In this document: positions 13,401 through 23,421 of the stretch, in pieces | Layout of the letters: each line of letters opens with the position of its first letter | Numbering within the stretch: the first letter of the stretch is position 1 | DNA from: Rhizophagus irregularis | Taxonomy: Eukaryota; Glomeromycota; Glomeromycetes; Glomerales; Glomeraceae | Direction: 5' to 3' | Assembly: GCF_026210795.1 (NCBI RefSeq) | Contig: NC_089459.1 | Span: forward strand, 2,418,001-2,482,000 | Length of the DNA stretch: 64,000 nt | The notes under the pieces: generated by a model | Told to the model about the DNA's origin: nothing | Database searches by the model: none | Seen by the model: only the letters and a program-made list of their open reading frames with translations | Program-made: the position numbers and the translations under genes

Positions 13401-14693
13401 ATGATCTCATGATTAAAAGAAAGAAAAGTCTTTTTAGAGAAAATAATCATCTTATTTGTAAATTATTATAATAATATGTAACAGGGTAAATATTGAAAAA
13501 AAAATTTTTTTTTTTTATGAAAATTTGTTCAACATTATTAAGTCAAAATTATTAACTAAAATCGACAATGATTTACAATGACTTAAGCTAATTCTTGTAT
13601 TATTGTATGTGTAAATGTGTAATGTAAATGTAAATGTAAATGTATATATAATATATGTATGTGTAATAATATATATATAATACTTTACAGTACAATAAAT
13701 ATTAATTTAATCAAGGGTCCTTGATTCTGAAATATTTTCGGATCTCGGATTATCCGTTCCCATTAATTTTTACGATAATCACTTGTGATAATTGTGATAT
13801 ATGATGGATAATCTATTCCCCCGGATATTTTAGTAATTATAATTAATGTACTGTATAAAAGTTCTTACACAGAGAAAAGTGATTTATCGATAATTTCAGT
13901 AAATCATCATTTATTTATTGTCATAACAAAAAAAAATATTTTAAGATATTGAATTTTTTTTTTTAAACGAATTACGATCAATTTTCGTAAGTGCCAAGAG
14001 TCCAAGACAAAGGTTTGTCATATTTTTTATATTTAGAACAGTTTGCCAAGACTTTATTTTCCACATGATTTAGACGATGCTTCTTTTCTCCTAATCATTC
14101 AAATCATTCACGTGTTTTTTTTTGATCTTCTACAAGTGATCAGGTGATTAATTGTGTCAAAAAAGTGATGAAAATCATGAAATATTCGCTTTTACATCTG
14201 ATGAAACTGATGAAACTGATGACGTGTAGTTACAAATAATTTTGTATACAGGAAGTTTAATAAACTGATATTTTAACTTTCCAATGGACTCTCATAATCC
14301 AATGATCTATTTTAATGATTTATATTCTAATGATCTATTTAACTCTAATGACTTATTTTATTCTAATGACTTATTTTATTCTAATAATCTATTGATCTAC
14401 TTTATTCTAATGACTTATTTTATTCTAATGATCTATTTTATTCTAATGACTCATTTTATTCTAATGGTCTATTTTATTATATGATCTATTTTATTATAAT
14501 GATCTGTTTATCTATTTTTCAAATGATTTATACTTTTTTTTTAAAAAAAAAAATGATTTTTTTCAAAAATGATTTTTTTACTGATCACTTTTACTCTCGT
14601 TTCAATTATATATATCCCACTATATATCCCACAAAATAATTATCTCTCTCCCAAATCAATTATATATCTCTCAAAAAATTCTTTCGAATAAAA
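10480..14693. other. intergenic region upstream of hydratase and HP1 genes
   Basis: Divergent gap of about 4.2 kb between the hydratase start (-) and HP1 start (+), so it should hold both promoters. I see A/T homopolymers, degenerate TGTAAATGTAAATG repeats near 13608-13645, an 18-bp tandem array at 14301-14510 (listed separately), and GATGAAACT repeats near 14201-14222. Small frames at 11123-11305 and 12478-12672 show no family signature. No RNA gene was recognised. Confidence 0.55.
14301..14510. repeat. 18-bp tandem repeat (TTTATTCTAATGACTTAT type)
   Basis: About eleven imperfect units of 18 bp, variants of TTTATTCTAATGACTTAT with ATGATCTAT alternates, end some 180 bases before the HP1 start codon. 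Because the unit is a multiple of three, it creates a 66-codon open frame (14284-14484, +) of Ser-Asn-Asp-Leu/Phe and Leu-Met-Thr-Tyr repeats, which I regard as non-coding. Confidence 0.88.
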
Positions 14694-15760
14694 ATGACCA
14701 TAGATAATAGAACACTTGAAACTATATTTTTTGAAGTTGAGGCTATTATCGATCATAAAACAAAATCAAATGTAAGTAAAGATAATCGAATTATCGTTAT
14801 TTCATAACATTTCTTTCATATGTACCTATATTTTTAAGGGAGGTATGGAATATTTGCTTAAATGGAAGGATTTTGGTGATGAAGAGAATAGTTGGATCGA
14901 TGAGGAAGACACGTAAGATTTTTTATCTTATGAAAAATTTGATTTAATGAATTAATTAAAATAAATATATCTGATAATACAATTTTTTTTTAAAAAAAAG
15001 AAACGCACCATCATTGATCAGAAATTATTGGATAAATAAGAAAAATATCGTTAAACGCAGAGGTCGCCCTCGTAAAAATAGTGCCAATCGAAATCGTAGA
15101 GGTCGTAAATCTCTTAAGAAAAATAATGTTAATAAAAAGCAAGAACTTGATTTAACCATTATTAAAGAAACAAATGGCTCGAATGATGATAATAATACCG
15201 TTGTCAGTGATAGTGACGTTTCCACGAATGATTCCAATGAAATCACTATTGATATTCCCCAATGGTTACAACCTGCTAGTGAAGAAATTGAAAGGACAAA
15301 TCAGTATTTTGCACTATATACTCACAATAATTGGGAAAATCATGCGACTATTTTGAATGTTGTACGTGAGACCGAGAATGATTCTGATGATGTTTTTGTT
15401 CAAATAAAATGGTGAGTTCATAATCATTATATGATACGGCTCACCCTTACTATAACTCTAGTTATACCGAATTTTTATTATAAATTCACTATAATTTTCG
15501 TTATAAAAAGGGTGAACTATAGTGTCTAATTAATAAGTGCGATATAATTGATTCCTTTTTTTTTATTCAAAATTGAAGGCCTGATGGAACAGATAGCTAT
15601 CATATTTCGAGTGAAGTATATCAAAAATGTCCATTAAAGGTATTTTAGAATTATTATATCTAGAATTTTATGTACCTTCTTTCTTTCTTTTAACCAAAAT
15701 ATTATGAATATTTTTTAGTTGATCCAATTTTACGAACAACATCTCGTGATTAAAAATTAA
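14694..15760 (+). CDS. heterochromatin protein 1 (HP1/Swi6-like)
   Basis: Five exons: 14694-14771, 14839-14912, 15001-15411, 15579-15639, 15719-15760; 666 nt, 221 residues. Residues about 10-62 are a chromodomain (FFEVEAIIDHK ... YLLKWKDFGDEENSWIDEED ... LIRNYW), the reader of methylated histone H3 lysine 9; the aromatic cage positions appear as Phe, Trp and Phe. Residues about 135-221 are a chromoshadow domain (ILNVVRETENDSDDVFVQIKW, then DGTDSYHISSEVYQKCPLK and LIQFYEQHL), which dimerises HP1 and recruits partners. The hinge carries an AT-hook-like KRRGRPRKN (about 69-77) and a second basic patch NRRGRKSLKK, suggesting direct binding to AT-rich DNA. Size and domain order match HP1, Swi6 and Chp2. 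The exon 3 acceptor sits at the end of an unusual T8-A8 tract. Confidence 0.94.
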
Positions 15761-15897
15761 TAATTTACCTCTTTTTGGAAAGTCACTATCCAGAAATTCA
15801 TTCTTGATTCTTTTGTATCCTTATGTATAAAATTTAATGCGTTAAAAAATATGTATAATTAGAAATCGTTTAGAACATTCGATGAATTGCAGCATCA

Positions 15898-16083
15898 AAG
15901 CTACTTTCTTACCTGTACCATAATAACTTGCAATTATTGATTTTTTTTTTGTTGTCATTTATATTTTTAACTATAATACATTTGTCACAAGCTACTTACC
16001 TGTACTATAATAACTTGCAATTATTGATTTTTTTTTTTTTTTTGTTGTCAATTATATATTTCTAATTATAATGTATTTGTCAC
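15898..16083. repeat. tandem duplication of ~92 bp
   Basis: Copy 1 is 15898-15988 and copy 2 is 15989-16083. Both begin AAGCTACTT, share CCTGTACYATAATAACTTGC and end near TTTGTCAC, differing by a few substitutions and the length of an internal T run. It starts 138 bases after the HP1 stop codon, so it may lie in that gene's 3' UTR. Confidence 0.9.
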
Positions 16084-16207
16084 TACTTAATGCTATAACC
16101 AGGCTATTTAATTACAGTTCATCAATTGCCCATCATCATGCTTATGATTAAATCTTCCACTTCTTCTACCTCCCCTTTGTTACTTTCTTTTCATTCTTTA
16201 TTATTAT

Positions 16208-16877
16208 GTAATGTTGAATCAATTGCAAAAAGAGACTTTATTATTGCATTTTTAAAATTGGGGAAATTACGAATGTTTCTGTGTTAACAAGTTCAATATG
16301 TTATTGCATAAAGGACTTTATTATTGAATTTTTGAAATTTGAGAAAATTACGAATGTTTCTGTGATAAACAAGTTCAGTAATGTTTAAATCAATTGCAAA
16401 AAGGGACGAATTTTTGAATTTGGGAAAAATAACAAAATGTTTCTGTGATAAACAAGTTCAGTAATGTTTGAATCAATTGCAAAAAGGGACGAATTTTCGA
16501 AATTTGGGAAAAATAACAAAATATTTCTGTGATAAACTAGTTCAGTAATGTTTGAATCAATTGCAAAAAGGGACGAATTTTCGAAATTTGGGAAAAATAA
16601 CAAAATATTTCTGTGATAAACTAGTTCAGTAATGTTTGAATCAATTGCAAAAAGGGACGAATTTTCGAAATTTGGGAAAAATAACAAAATATTTCTGTGA
16701 TAAACTAGTTCAGTAATGTTTGAATCAATTGCAAAAAGGGACGAATTTTTGAAATTTGGGAAAAGTAACAAAATGTTTCTGTGATAAACTAGTTCAGTAA
16801 TGTTTGAATCAATTGCAAAAAGGGACGAATTTTCGAAATTTGGGAAAAATAACAAAATATTTCTGTGATAAACAAGT
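16208..16877. repeat. 84-bp minisatellite, ~8 copies
   Basis: The core AATCAATTGCAAAAAGGGAC recurs at 16388, 16471, 16555, 16639, 16723 and 16807, spacing 83-84 bp; two more diverged units lie at about 16217 and 16300. The inner copies are nearly identical, pointing to recent expansion or homogenisation. As 84 is a multiple of three, the minus strand stays open for 156 codons (16385-16855) with a 28-residue period containing SSLFAIDSNITELVYHRN. There is no splice or start context for a gene and the outer copies break the frame, so I treat it as a satellite. Confidence 0.92.
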
Positions 16878-17113
16878 AAGATGGTTAATTAATTAGGGCA
16901 GATAATTGAGTGTCAACCAGTTAATACTATAAAGAAATTACATGCAATTTGACTCACGAATTATTAAAGATTTAGTTATCCAATCATCACGGTACCCAAG
17001 CATAACGGTACTATACGTTCAACAAACACGACCTTTCCAAAACATTTATAAATCATTTTAACCTAAAGAGCAAAAAATTAAAAAGAATAAATAAAATCAA
17101 TAAAAAGTTGGGT

Positions 17114-17198
17114 AATTAAGAAATTCACATAATTAAGAAATTCAAATAATTAAGAAATTCAAATAATTAAGAAATTCACATAATTAAGAAATTCACAT
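17114..17198. repeat. 17-bp tandem repeat, 5 copies
   Basis: Exactly five units of AATTAAGAAATTCACAT or AATTAAGAAATTCAAAT, 85 bp in total. Confidence 0.93.
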
Positions 17199-17274
17199 CA
17201 ATTTAAACTCACCCTTAGTGATAACAAACTTGAATCGAGAAATCATCAAGAGTAAGTTCTTCTCGAGAAAGATT

Positions 17275-17407
17275 TTAATAGTCAACCTTCGATAAAATAA
17301 CTTTGGCCTTGGCTCTTATATTGTAATCAAATTGAGCACTACCATCTGCTGGCTGTTCACTATAGTCGCAGTGGTGTTGTAAAGGTTTTTCGATTAAATG
17401 TTTAACT
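17275..17407 (-). pseudogene. coding-looking fragment, possible orphan terminal exon
   Basis: On the minus strand a TTTTTAG acceptor at 17408-17409 is followed by 43 codons to TAA at 17277-17275. They read with ordinary protein composition (for example EKPLQHHCDYSEQPADGSAQ, then FDYNIRAKAKVILSKVDY), unlike the Phe/Ile/Lys/Asn-rich noise around. I recognise no family. It could be the last exon of a decayed or undetected gene whose upstream part includes the fragment at 17658-17770. Confidence 0.35.
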
Positions 17408-17624
17408 CTAAAAATTTTAATTCGTTATTTCTGTAAAGATAAGCCTTTCACGGACCCATTCACGGAAAATGTAAATAATTCGATAAATTCCGTGATATAA
17501 GGTTATTAATTCCGGAAATATGAGCCAGCCTTCTACGGAAAAAAAAAGATGGAATATAAAAAAAGGATTGACTTTTTTTACAGGGTAATTGACCAACACC
17601 CTTCTACCAAATAACAACATAGTT

Positions 17625-18005
17625 AAACTTTTTCGATTACTTTCGCAATAAGGATTATCTACTGCTGTCCCACATCTTCTTTAACATTAACATGCCAGCA
17701 GCATTGTTTGCATCATGTAATTTTGTGATGGAACCAGCTTCTCTATAGGTAATATACTCTAACCCCTTTCTATAAGTAGATTCCTATTTATTACTCACCC
17801 GGTCGCCATGAAGACAGAATAGAAGTCTTCATATGACTTGCATGTGTAACCCACTAGTGATTTAATATAGGAAAAACTCGATCTATCAGCGCTTTATGTG
17901 CGTTTACAACTAAATGAGAAGTTCTTGCTTATAATTAATATAACCAATAAAACATACAAGTGGTCATTTCATACTACGTTATGGATAGTTAAATGATTAT
18001 TAATG
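17625..18005 (-). pseudogene. degenerate duplicated gene fragment, copy A
   Basis: This segment is repeated in diverged form at 18088-18360. Shared landmarks are CTTTTTCGATTACTTTCGC, AAGGATTATCTACTGCTG, CTTGCTTATAATTAATATAA and ACTACGTTAT. On the minus strand 17770-17658 reads as 34 protein-like codons ending in a stop (EYITYREAGSITKLHDANNA, then AGMLMLKKMWDSSR). No complete gene model can be built and the family is unknown to me. I read it as a relic of a gene or transposon duplicated in tandem. Confidence 0.4.
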
Positions 18006-18087
18006 TCTAACAAAGTGTTCAATATTTTCATCCAAACTACCCTATGTTAAATTCACACGTGCACACTATCGTTTTGCTAGCAAACTT

Positions 18088-18360
18088 GCTTTTTCGATTA
18101 CTTTCGCCATAAGGATTATCTACTGCTGCTGTCCCCATCTTCTTTAATATTAACATTCCAGCATTGTTAATATACTCTAGTGATTTAATGTACATTAGAA
18201 TTTTTTTTTTCCAAGTCTTTTCATAAGATCTATCAATGCTTTATGTATTTTTACAGCTAAACGAGAAGAAAGTATGGTCTTCTTGCTTATAATTAATATA
18301 ATGAATAAATCAGGTAAGTCACTACGTTATAGATGGTTGAGATATGACAGATGATTACAT
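18088..18360 (-). pseudogene. degenerate duplicated gene fragment, copy B
   Basis: Diverged, internally deleted copy of 17625-18005. The minus strand retains NNAGMLILKKM-like coding but lacks the stretch matching the first part of the fragment, and the frame differs downstream of KKM (copy B has an extra GCT in the CTGCTGCTG tract). Copies A and B lie in the same orientation 83 bases apart. Confidence 0.4.
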
Positions 18361-18646
18361 GCGCGCCAGCGCATTTGAATACCATCAAACTAATCTAGTG
18401 TCATAGTTAATCCAAGAATAATCATCCATGCATCGATGAATATGTTTTTCTCGCTAAATATTTAAACCAATGATTGGTCACCTATTTTTTTTGTTCGTAC
18501 ATCAAGAGATTATAATACATATTATTGTTCGGAATATGCGGATTTTAATGACCGATATTTTCATGAGAAATCCAATGTTGAAAACGTTGTTAGTAACATT
18601 GATTCTATTGGTCACCGCGGTATTCCTAATGACTGAACTATAACTC

Positions 18647-18670
18647 GAGATATCGGTCGACCGATATCTC
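18647..18670. repeat. perfect 24-bp palindrome
   Basis: Twelve bases, GAGATATCGGTC, are followed immediately by their exact reverse complement with no spacer. GC content is well above the surroundings. Possible readings are a dimeric protein binding site or a trace of an inverted-repeat element; nothing nearby decides. Confidence 0.85.
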
Positions 18671-20281
18671 TTTTCCCAATCCAATAACTATGATGGGATC
18701 AGAATCATCAGATAATATATTATTCTTTTTAGTTTAAGATATATATAAAGTGACTTTTTAATAGTAACACCATGAAAAAATGTATTTAATTGGATGCGTA
18801 AAGAGTTACTGAAGTAAAAAAAATATAAGATAATTTTTTTTTTTGAAAAAAAAGAACTTTCGTAAAATGAAAGAAACAGAAAAAAAATCTCTAATTATAT
18901 ATATATATAATAATTATATAATATTTCTAGAAATGTTGTAAGCAATAGTTTGTATTTATCCGGAAATTTTTCATATGAATTAAAATGGTAAAATGATTGT
19001 CCTATCAATAAAGGGTAAAAAGGCACGACTAATCATAAATAATGTGCTACTACATAAATAAAGTTTGAAATGTTTGGAATGTCTTTAAATAATAATGTCT
19101 ATTATGAAAATTTTTGATTACTTTAATTAAAAATAATAATTAGTAATCATTAGTTTATTTCCTTTTTCTTCTAAAATGGTAATGTTTTTACTGTATTATT
19201 TAAATTAAAACTTTATTTAGACATTACAAAATTTAACTTTACATTTTTTCCTTAAATTATGATATTCATGAAAAAAAAAAAAATTTTAAAGTTCATAATT
19301 AGCACAAAAAAGGGATTGAATTATTGAACAAGATCTGACCATGTGAAAAATTTCTAGATTATTATTCATTGTCCCCGGATATATTGTGTACTATAAAACT
19401 ATAAGACATCGGCCGTACGAATCATTTACCGAAGAATTTTTATATGACCATCTCTCGCTATTTAAATGATCGGATTTACTTTTTTTCCAGATAAAAGATT
19501 CGATAAATCTTTTTTTCTTATTTATAATGGAAAAATGGAAACAATGTCAAAAAAAAAAAAAAATTGCGTAAATAAAACAAAATAATAATAGAAGATAGTG
19601 TGTATTTTTTTGATCTCATGTTTTTTTGTGTAATTAAATGATTTACAATGCATGCTGAAGGAAGGGGATTAGGGGGGATGTTTTTGTGTGCAACCTAGTG
19701 GGGAAGAAAAATTAATGATTTGCTTTCTTTGTTGTTTGATAAGGATAAGTGGGAATAGAGAATAATTATTTATTACAATCTTTTTTTTTTTTACTTTCAA
19801 TTTCAACTTTATTTAATTTTTTATAGTAGATTGTTTTATAATTTTATTAAATCGTAATACCTAATACGTATGAGGAAGCCCATTAACAATTGGTGTAACA
19901 CAAAAAAAGGGACCTCTAATCTGTTTGTTTGTTTTTAAAATGAAAAATTAACAAAGCGATTTCTGTCAAAAATTAAGGATAGAGTTATCCCATTAGGAAA
20001 TTTTATGAAAGACAAAATGAACGATTGGATGTGATTTATGTTACACGAAATCATTCAGAATAATCCTTTCAAAATTGTAATTTAATTTGGTTAAACAACT
20101 AATATATATATGGATTCCTCGATTACATTACATTATCAATTAAGATTAACATTGTAAATCAGATATTCTTTCATTTATTTTAGGATTTATATATAATGAA
20201 CGCTTTTTGAAAGAGATTTCTTTTTCAATAATCATCATTTTTTCTTTGATCCATTCGACCTATTAAGCAAGGATAGTAAAG

Positions 20282-21262
20282 ATGGAAAGTCAAAGTCAAA
20301 TTAATCAAGAAAACCCTTTACAAAATGAATGTTTTTTACATTATTTGATACATAACAATGTGCCCTGTGATTTCAATAGACTTCATATTGATCCTTCGTA
20401 CGCTCAAGCCTTGTATGGTGATTACTTTAATCATTTAATTTTCGAATACTTCAGACCAAAATTTCCGCCATTCATAAACGTGGAGGAATATGTCTCCGAA
20501 AATGAAAAAAATAAGAAAATCAAAGACATGAGTAAAATGAACAAAGGGAATGGTTTTATGGTTTACCGAAAAATACTCAATAAACATCTGGAAATATTAG
20601 GAGAACGTATTACTATGCAGCAACTTTCTCCTCTAGCTGGATCATTATGGGGTAGTGAACCAGACCAAGTAAAAGAGTTCTATAAAGAACTTTCAGAAAA
20701 GATAAAAAAAGTACATAATGATCGAGTAGAGAGCTATATAAAAAACAATCGTAATGAAAACATGAGCCGTAAAACAATTAAGGATATGACTACAAAGAAT
20801 GGAGGAAATGGCTTTATTATTTTTAGAAAACAACTTAATGAACTTTTAAGATCATTAGGATACAACTTTAGTATGCAGGAACACTCAAAGATTGCTAGCT
20901 ATCTTTGGAGTATACAACCAAAAGAAGTGAAAAGTCATTTTAAAGAACTTTCGGGTCAATTTAAGAAAACACTTAATGATCAATTAAAGCAAATGTTTTG
21001 TAAATCAGACAATGATAATAATGAACCAATCATTGATAACGACTCCTTGAATATAAAATCAAATAATGATGACAATGGATTGATCATGAGTTATATAAAA
21101 CTAGACAATGATGCGTCCACAAATGATGTTCACGATTCCTGCTGGACGGGAGAATCAAAACCATATGGATCGTTCACAAATGACTTCAATAATTACCTGA
21201 AATTGGGACCAGAATCAATCGTTGAAAATTCAATCGAAGAGAATTTTTTTTTGACTCAATAA
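20282..21262 (+). CDS. MATA-HMG-type protein with two HMG boxes
   Basis: Intronless, 326 residues. Two HMG boxes of the fungal mating-type alpha/MATA-HMG style lie in tandem: about 89-147 (GNGFMVYRKILNKHLEIL ... SLWGSEPDQVKEFYKELSEK) and about 175-233 (GNGFIIFRKQLNELLRSL ... YLWSIQPKEVKSHFKELSGQ). Flanking residues repeat as well, beginning with KDM at 81 and 167, so the unit is an 86-residue (258-bp) internal duplication, now diverged. HMG boxes bind and bend DNA; relatives include mating-type regulators, and this subfamily is expanded in Glomeromycotina, where most members have one box and unknown roles. An N-terminal region (about 18-70) precedes the boxes; the tail (240-326) is Asp/Asn/Ser-rich. 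The start is the first in-frame ATG. A nuclear DNA-binding role is inferred from family. Confidence 0.9.
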   Translation: MESQSQINQENPLQNECFLHYLIHNNVPCDFNRLHIDPSYAQALYGDYFNHLIFEYFRPKFPPFINVEEYVSENEKNKKIKDMSKMNKGNGFMVYRKILNKHLEILGERITMQQLSPLAGSLWGSEPDQVKEFYKELSEKIKKVHNDRVESYIKNNRNENMSRKTIKDMTTKNGGNGFIIFRKQLNELLRSLGYNFSMQEHSKIASYLWSIQPKEVKSHFKELSGQFKKTLNDQLKQMFCKSDNDNNEPIIDNDSLNIKSNNDDNGLIMSYIKLDNDASTNDVHDSCWTGESKPYGSFTNDFNNYLKLGPESIVENSIEENFFLTQ

Positions 21263-22596
21263 TAATATTTTATTTTTAATATTTACATAATATTTATATT
21301 TTTTTCACTTTAATTTCTTGTAATTTATTTATATACCTTTAACTTATTATTTTTTTGTTGTATCATTTTTTTTGTTGTATCATTTTTTTTTTCAATTTTT
21401 TTTTGTTCAATAAATTCAAATAAATGTCCATTTTTTTTTAAAAAAAAAACAAAAGTAAATATTATATTTGTTTATTGAAGTTTGAACAAAAGTGTGATCG
21501 CCACATAAATATTTCTAAGATCGTCCTCGAAGATCTCAGTAATTGAGGCGAAATAAATTAAAAAAATTTGTGCATAAAATAAAAATAGAATGCGTGATCA
21601 AAGTTCATTCTAAATTGATTACATATTTAAAATATAAAATTTCTCTATTTGTATGATTACTTTAAAATAATTTTACTTAATTTTAAGCCAATGTTCGAAT
21701 CAAATTTTGTCAAATTAATTCACAAGTAAAATTTTAGTATGTGTGATCATATTCCATTCCAAATGATCATAGATTAATAACCAATCTGAATTTAAAGCGA
21801 AAATTCGTCATTTGTTCGCTATTTTGGGTAATTACTCTAAATTTAAACCAATAGTGTTTAATTGACATTCTTAATGAAATGAAATAAACAAAGTGAATTT
21901 AATGTCGGAAAAATGGGGAAAATAGTATTGGTTGATTATTACAATGACGAAAATCTTTGTCTAATTGAAAATACAATTTCTTTTGAGATTATCACATGGA
22001 AAGGTGATTATATATTATATGTATTCGGGAGAGAAATTCTTGGGGGAAATCTCTTGGAAGATTTGGATAAACAATAAAAAATTTTAATTTTTTTTTTCAT
22101 CATCATATTTTGGGGAATAGAATGTATTAAAAATGACAATACTTGGGGAAAATAGCTTGAAAAGATTGAAAAAAAGATTGGATAAACAATAATAAATGTA
22201 AAATCTTGTGATTATTTTTGGGGAAATTTGTAATATTTTTTGGTCATGAGAACTCTAAAATGTATAATTTTATAAATTTCTTCCTAATAAATCACGGAAT
22301 AACTATGTTAAACGAAAAAATTTTGATTATAATATATTACAATAAAATAAATCCCCAAATTCTTTGTTTATTTAAATAAAAAGTTAATTGTGATTATTCT
22401 ATTATCAATGCTCTTTACTTTACTAAAATGGATTAATTTTGTTTTGCAAATTCTTATTTAATCTTTGAATTTTTTCCTTCCAAAAATAAATCATTTGAAA
22501 GAATATAAAGTTTATCAAAGCTTTTACACTTTTCCATAAAAAAAAAAAATATATCTCCTTTTCTTTCAAATTTCAAAGGTAGTAAAACATCTTACA
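21263..22596. other. intergenic region between two HMG-type genes
   Basis: About 1.3 kb. It has T-rich 3' flank with a TTTTTTTGTTGTATCA tandem repeat (21345-21390) and two old, degenerate duplications: segments starting TGCGTGATC (about 21591) and TGTGTGATC (about 21739), and GGGGAA...GATTGGATAAACAAT-type segments at about 22040 and 22145. It presumably includes the promoter of the next gene. No RNA gene was seen. Confidence 0.5.
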
Positions 22597-23421
22597 ATGA
22601 ATCTTTCTTATTATTTTCTCACAATGATTAGTTGCTCCAACTTCAACTTATTGATTCTCGTTATCTTGGTTTTGATCCTTTCGAAAATATGCATTTCCCG
22701 TCAAAATCAAGTCGAGGATCGAATTGAAGTTCTAAAAGAATTAATGAGACAACGCCCTCTTCCTATAAACACTATAAACCCGCGCAAAAAACTTCATTTG
22801 TATAATTTTTACTGCACAGTATTTTATTCACATTCGGAATATCTTAATGTTCCAAATGACCCAAAACTAAAAGTACTTGTTAGTAAATTATTTAGTGAAG
22901 AATCAAAAGAAACTAAAGAATATTACCAGTCAATATACAAATATCTTGTAGAATCAAATAAAAATAATAAATCAACTTACAACCATAATAATATAAAATC
23001 AAAAGAAAATGATAAGTCAATTCGCGACTATATTATTGTAGAAATGGAATCAAAAGAAAATAATAAGTTAGCTCGCGAATATACTATAAAATCAAAAGAA
23101 AATAATGGGTTAATTCGCGACTATACTTTAAAATCAAAAGAGAATAATAAGTTAGCTCGCGAATATATTATAGAAATGGAATCAAAAGAAAATAATAAGT
23201 TAGCTCGCGAATATACTATAAAATCAAAAAAAAATAATGGGTTAATTCGCGACTATACTTTAAAATCAAAAGAGAATAATAAGTTAGCTCGCGAATATAT
23301 TATAGAAATGGAATCAAAAGAAAATACTACTTTTACAGTGTATAGTAAAAATCAAAAGGAGAAGGATGAAAGAAATAAGAGTAGTTTTTTATATAATTTT
23401 TTGAATTTTTGTTTTTTTTGA
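22597..23421 (+). CDS. membrane-anchored HMG-like repeat protein
   Basis: Intronless, 274 residues. Residues 18-33 are a strong hydrophobic segment (LLILVILVLILSKICI), either a membrane anchor or an uncleaved signal. Residues about 66-118 (LHLYNFYCTVFY ... LVSKLFSEESKETKEYYQSI) align by eye, with similar spacing, to the MATA-HMG boxes of the neighbouring gene, but the usual N-[GA]-F-xx-[YF]-R start is lost. Residues about 133-246 are Lys/Glu/Asn-rich repeats in a higher-order unit of 44 residues (132 bp), made of MESKENNKLAREYTI, KSKENNGLIRDYTL and KSKENNKLAREYIIE, predicted highly charged and helical. The chain ends in a hydrophobic FLYNFLNFCFF. A conserved long frame and balanced codons favour a real gene; function is unknown. 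It may be a decaying HMG paralogue. The HMG link is inference. Confidence 0.6.
   Translation: MNLSYYFLTMISCSNFNLLILVILVLILSKICISRQNQVEDRIEVLKELMRQRPLPINTINPRKKLHLYNFYCTVFYSHSEYLNVPNDPKLKVLVSKLFSEESKETKEYYQSIYKYLVESNKNNKSTYNHNNIKSKENDKSIRDYIIVEMESKENNKLAREYTIKSKENNGLIRDYTLKSKENNKLAREYIIEMESKENNKLAREYTIKSKKNNGLIRDYTLKSKENNKLAREYIIEMESKENTTFTVYSKNQKEKDERNKSSFLYNFLNFCFF
23041..23325 (+). repeat. 132-bp higher-order coding repeat
   Basis: GAAATGGAATCAAAAGAAAA recurs at 23041, 23173 and 23305, spacing exactly 132 bp. Each 132-bp unit is three related 42-45-bp subunits. The two full units differ at very few positions, so the duplication is recent. Confidence 0.93.

Larger units (their letters stand above)
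15761..20281. other. repeat-rich intergenic region
   Basis: About 4.5 kb without an intact gene. It contains in order: a 92-bp tandem duplication (15898-16083), an 84-bp minisatellite (16208-16877), a 17-bp array (17114-17198), coding-looking fragments at 17275-17407 and about 17658-17770, two diverged copies of one segment (17625-18005 and 18088-18360), and a 24-bp perfect palindrome (18647-18670). The last 1.5 kb before the HMG gene is ordinary AT-rich sequence. Sub-features are listed separately. Confidence 0.65.

Noticed and set aside
14284-14484. 66-codon frame of Ser-Asn-Asp-Leu repeats
   Set aside because: Pure product of an 18-bp AT-rich tandem array.
16385-16855. 156-codon minus-strand frame as a repeat protein
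   Set aside because: It is an 84-bp minisatellite whose period is a multiple of three; outer units break the frame and no gene signals surround it.
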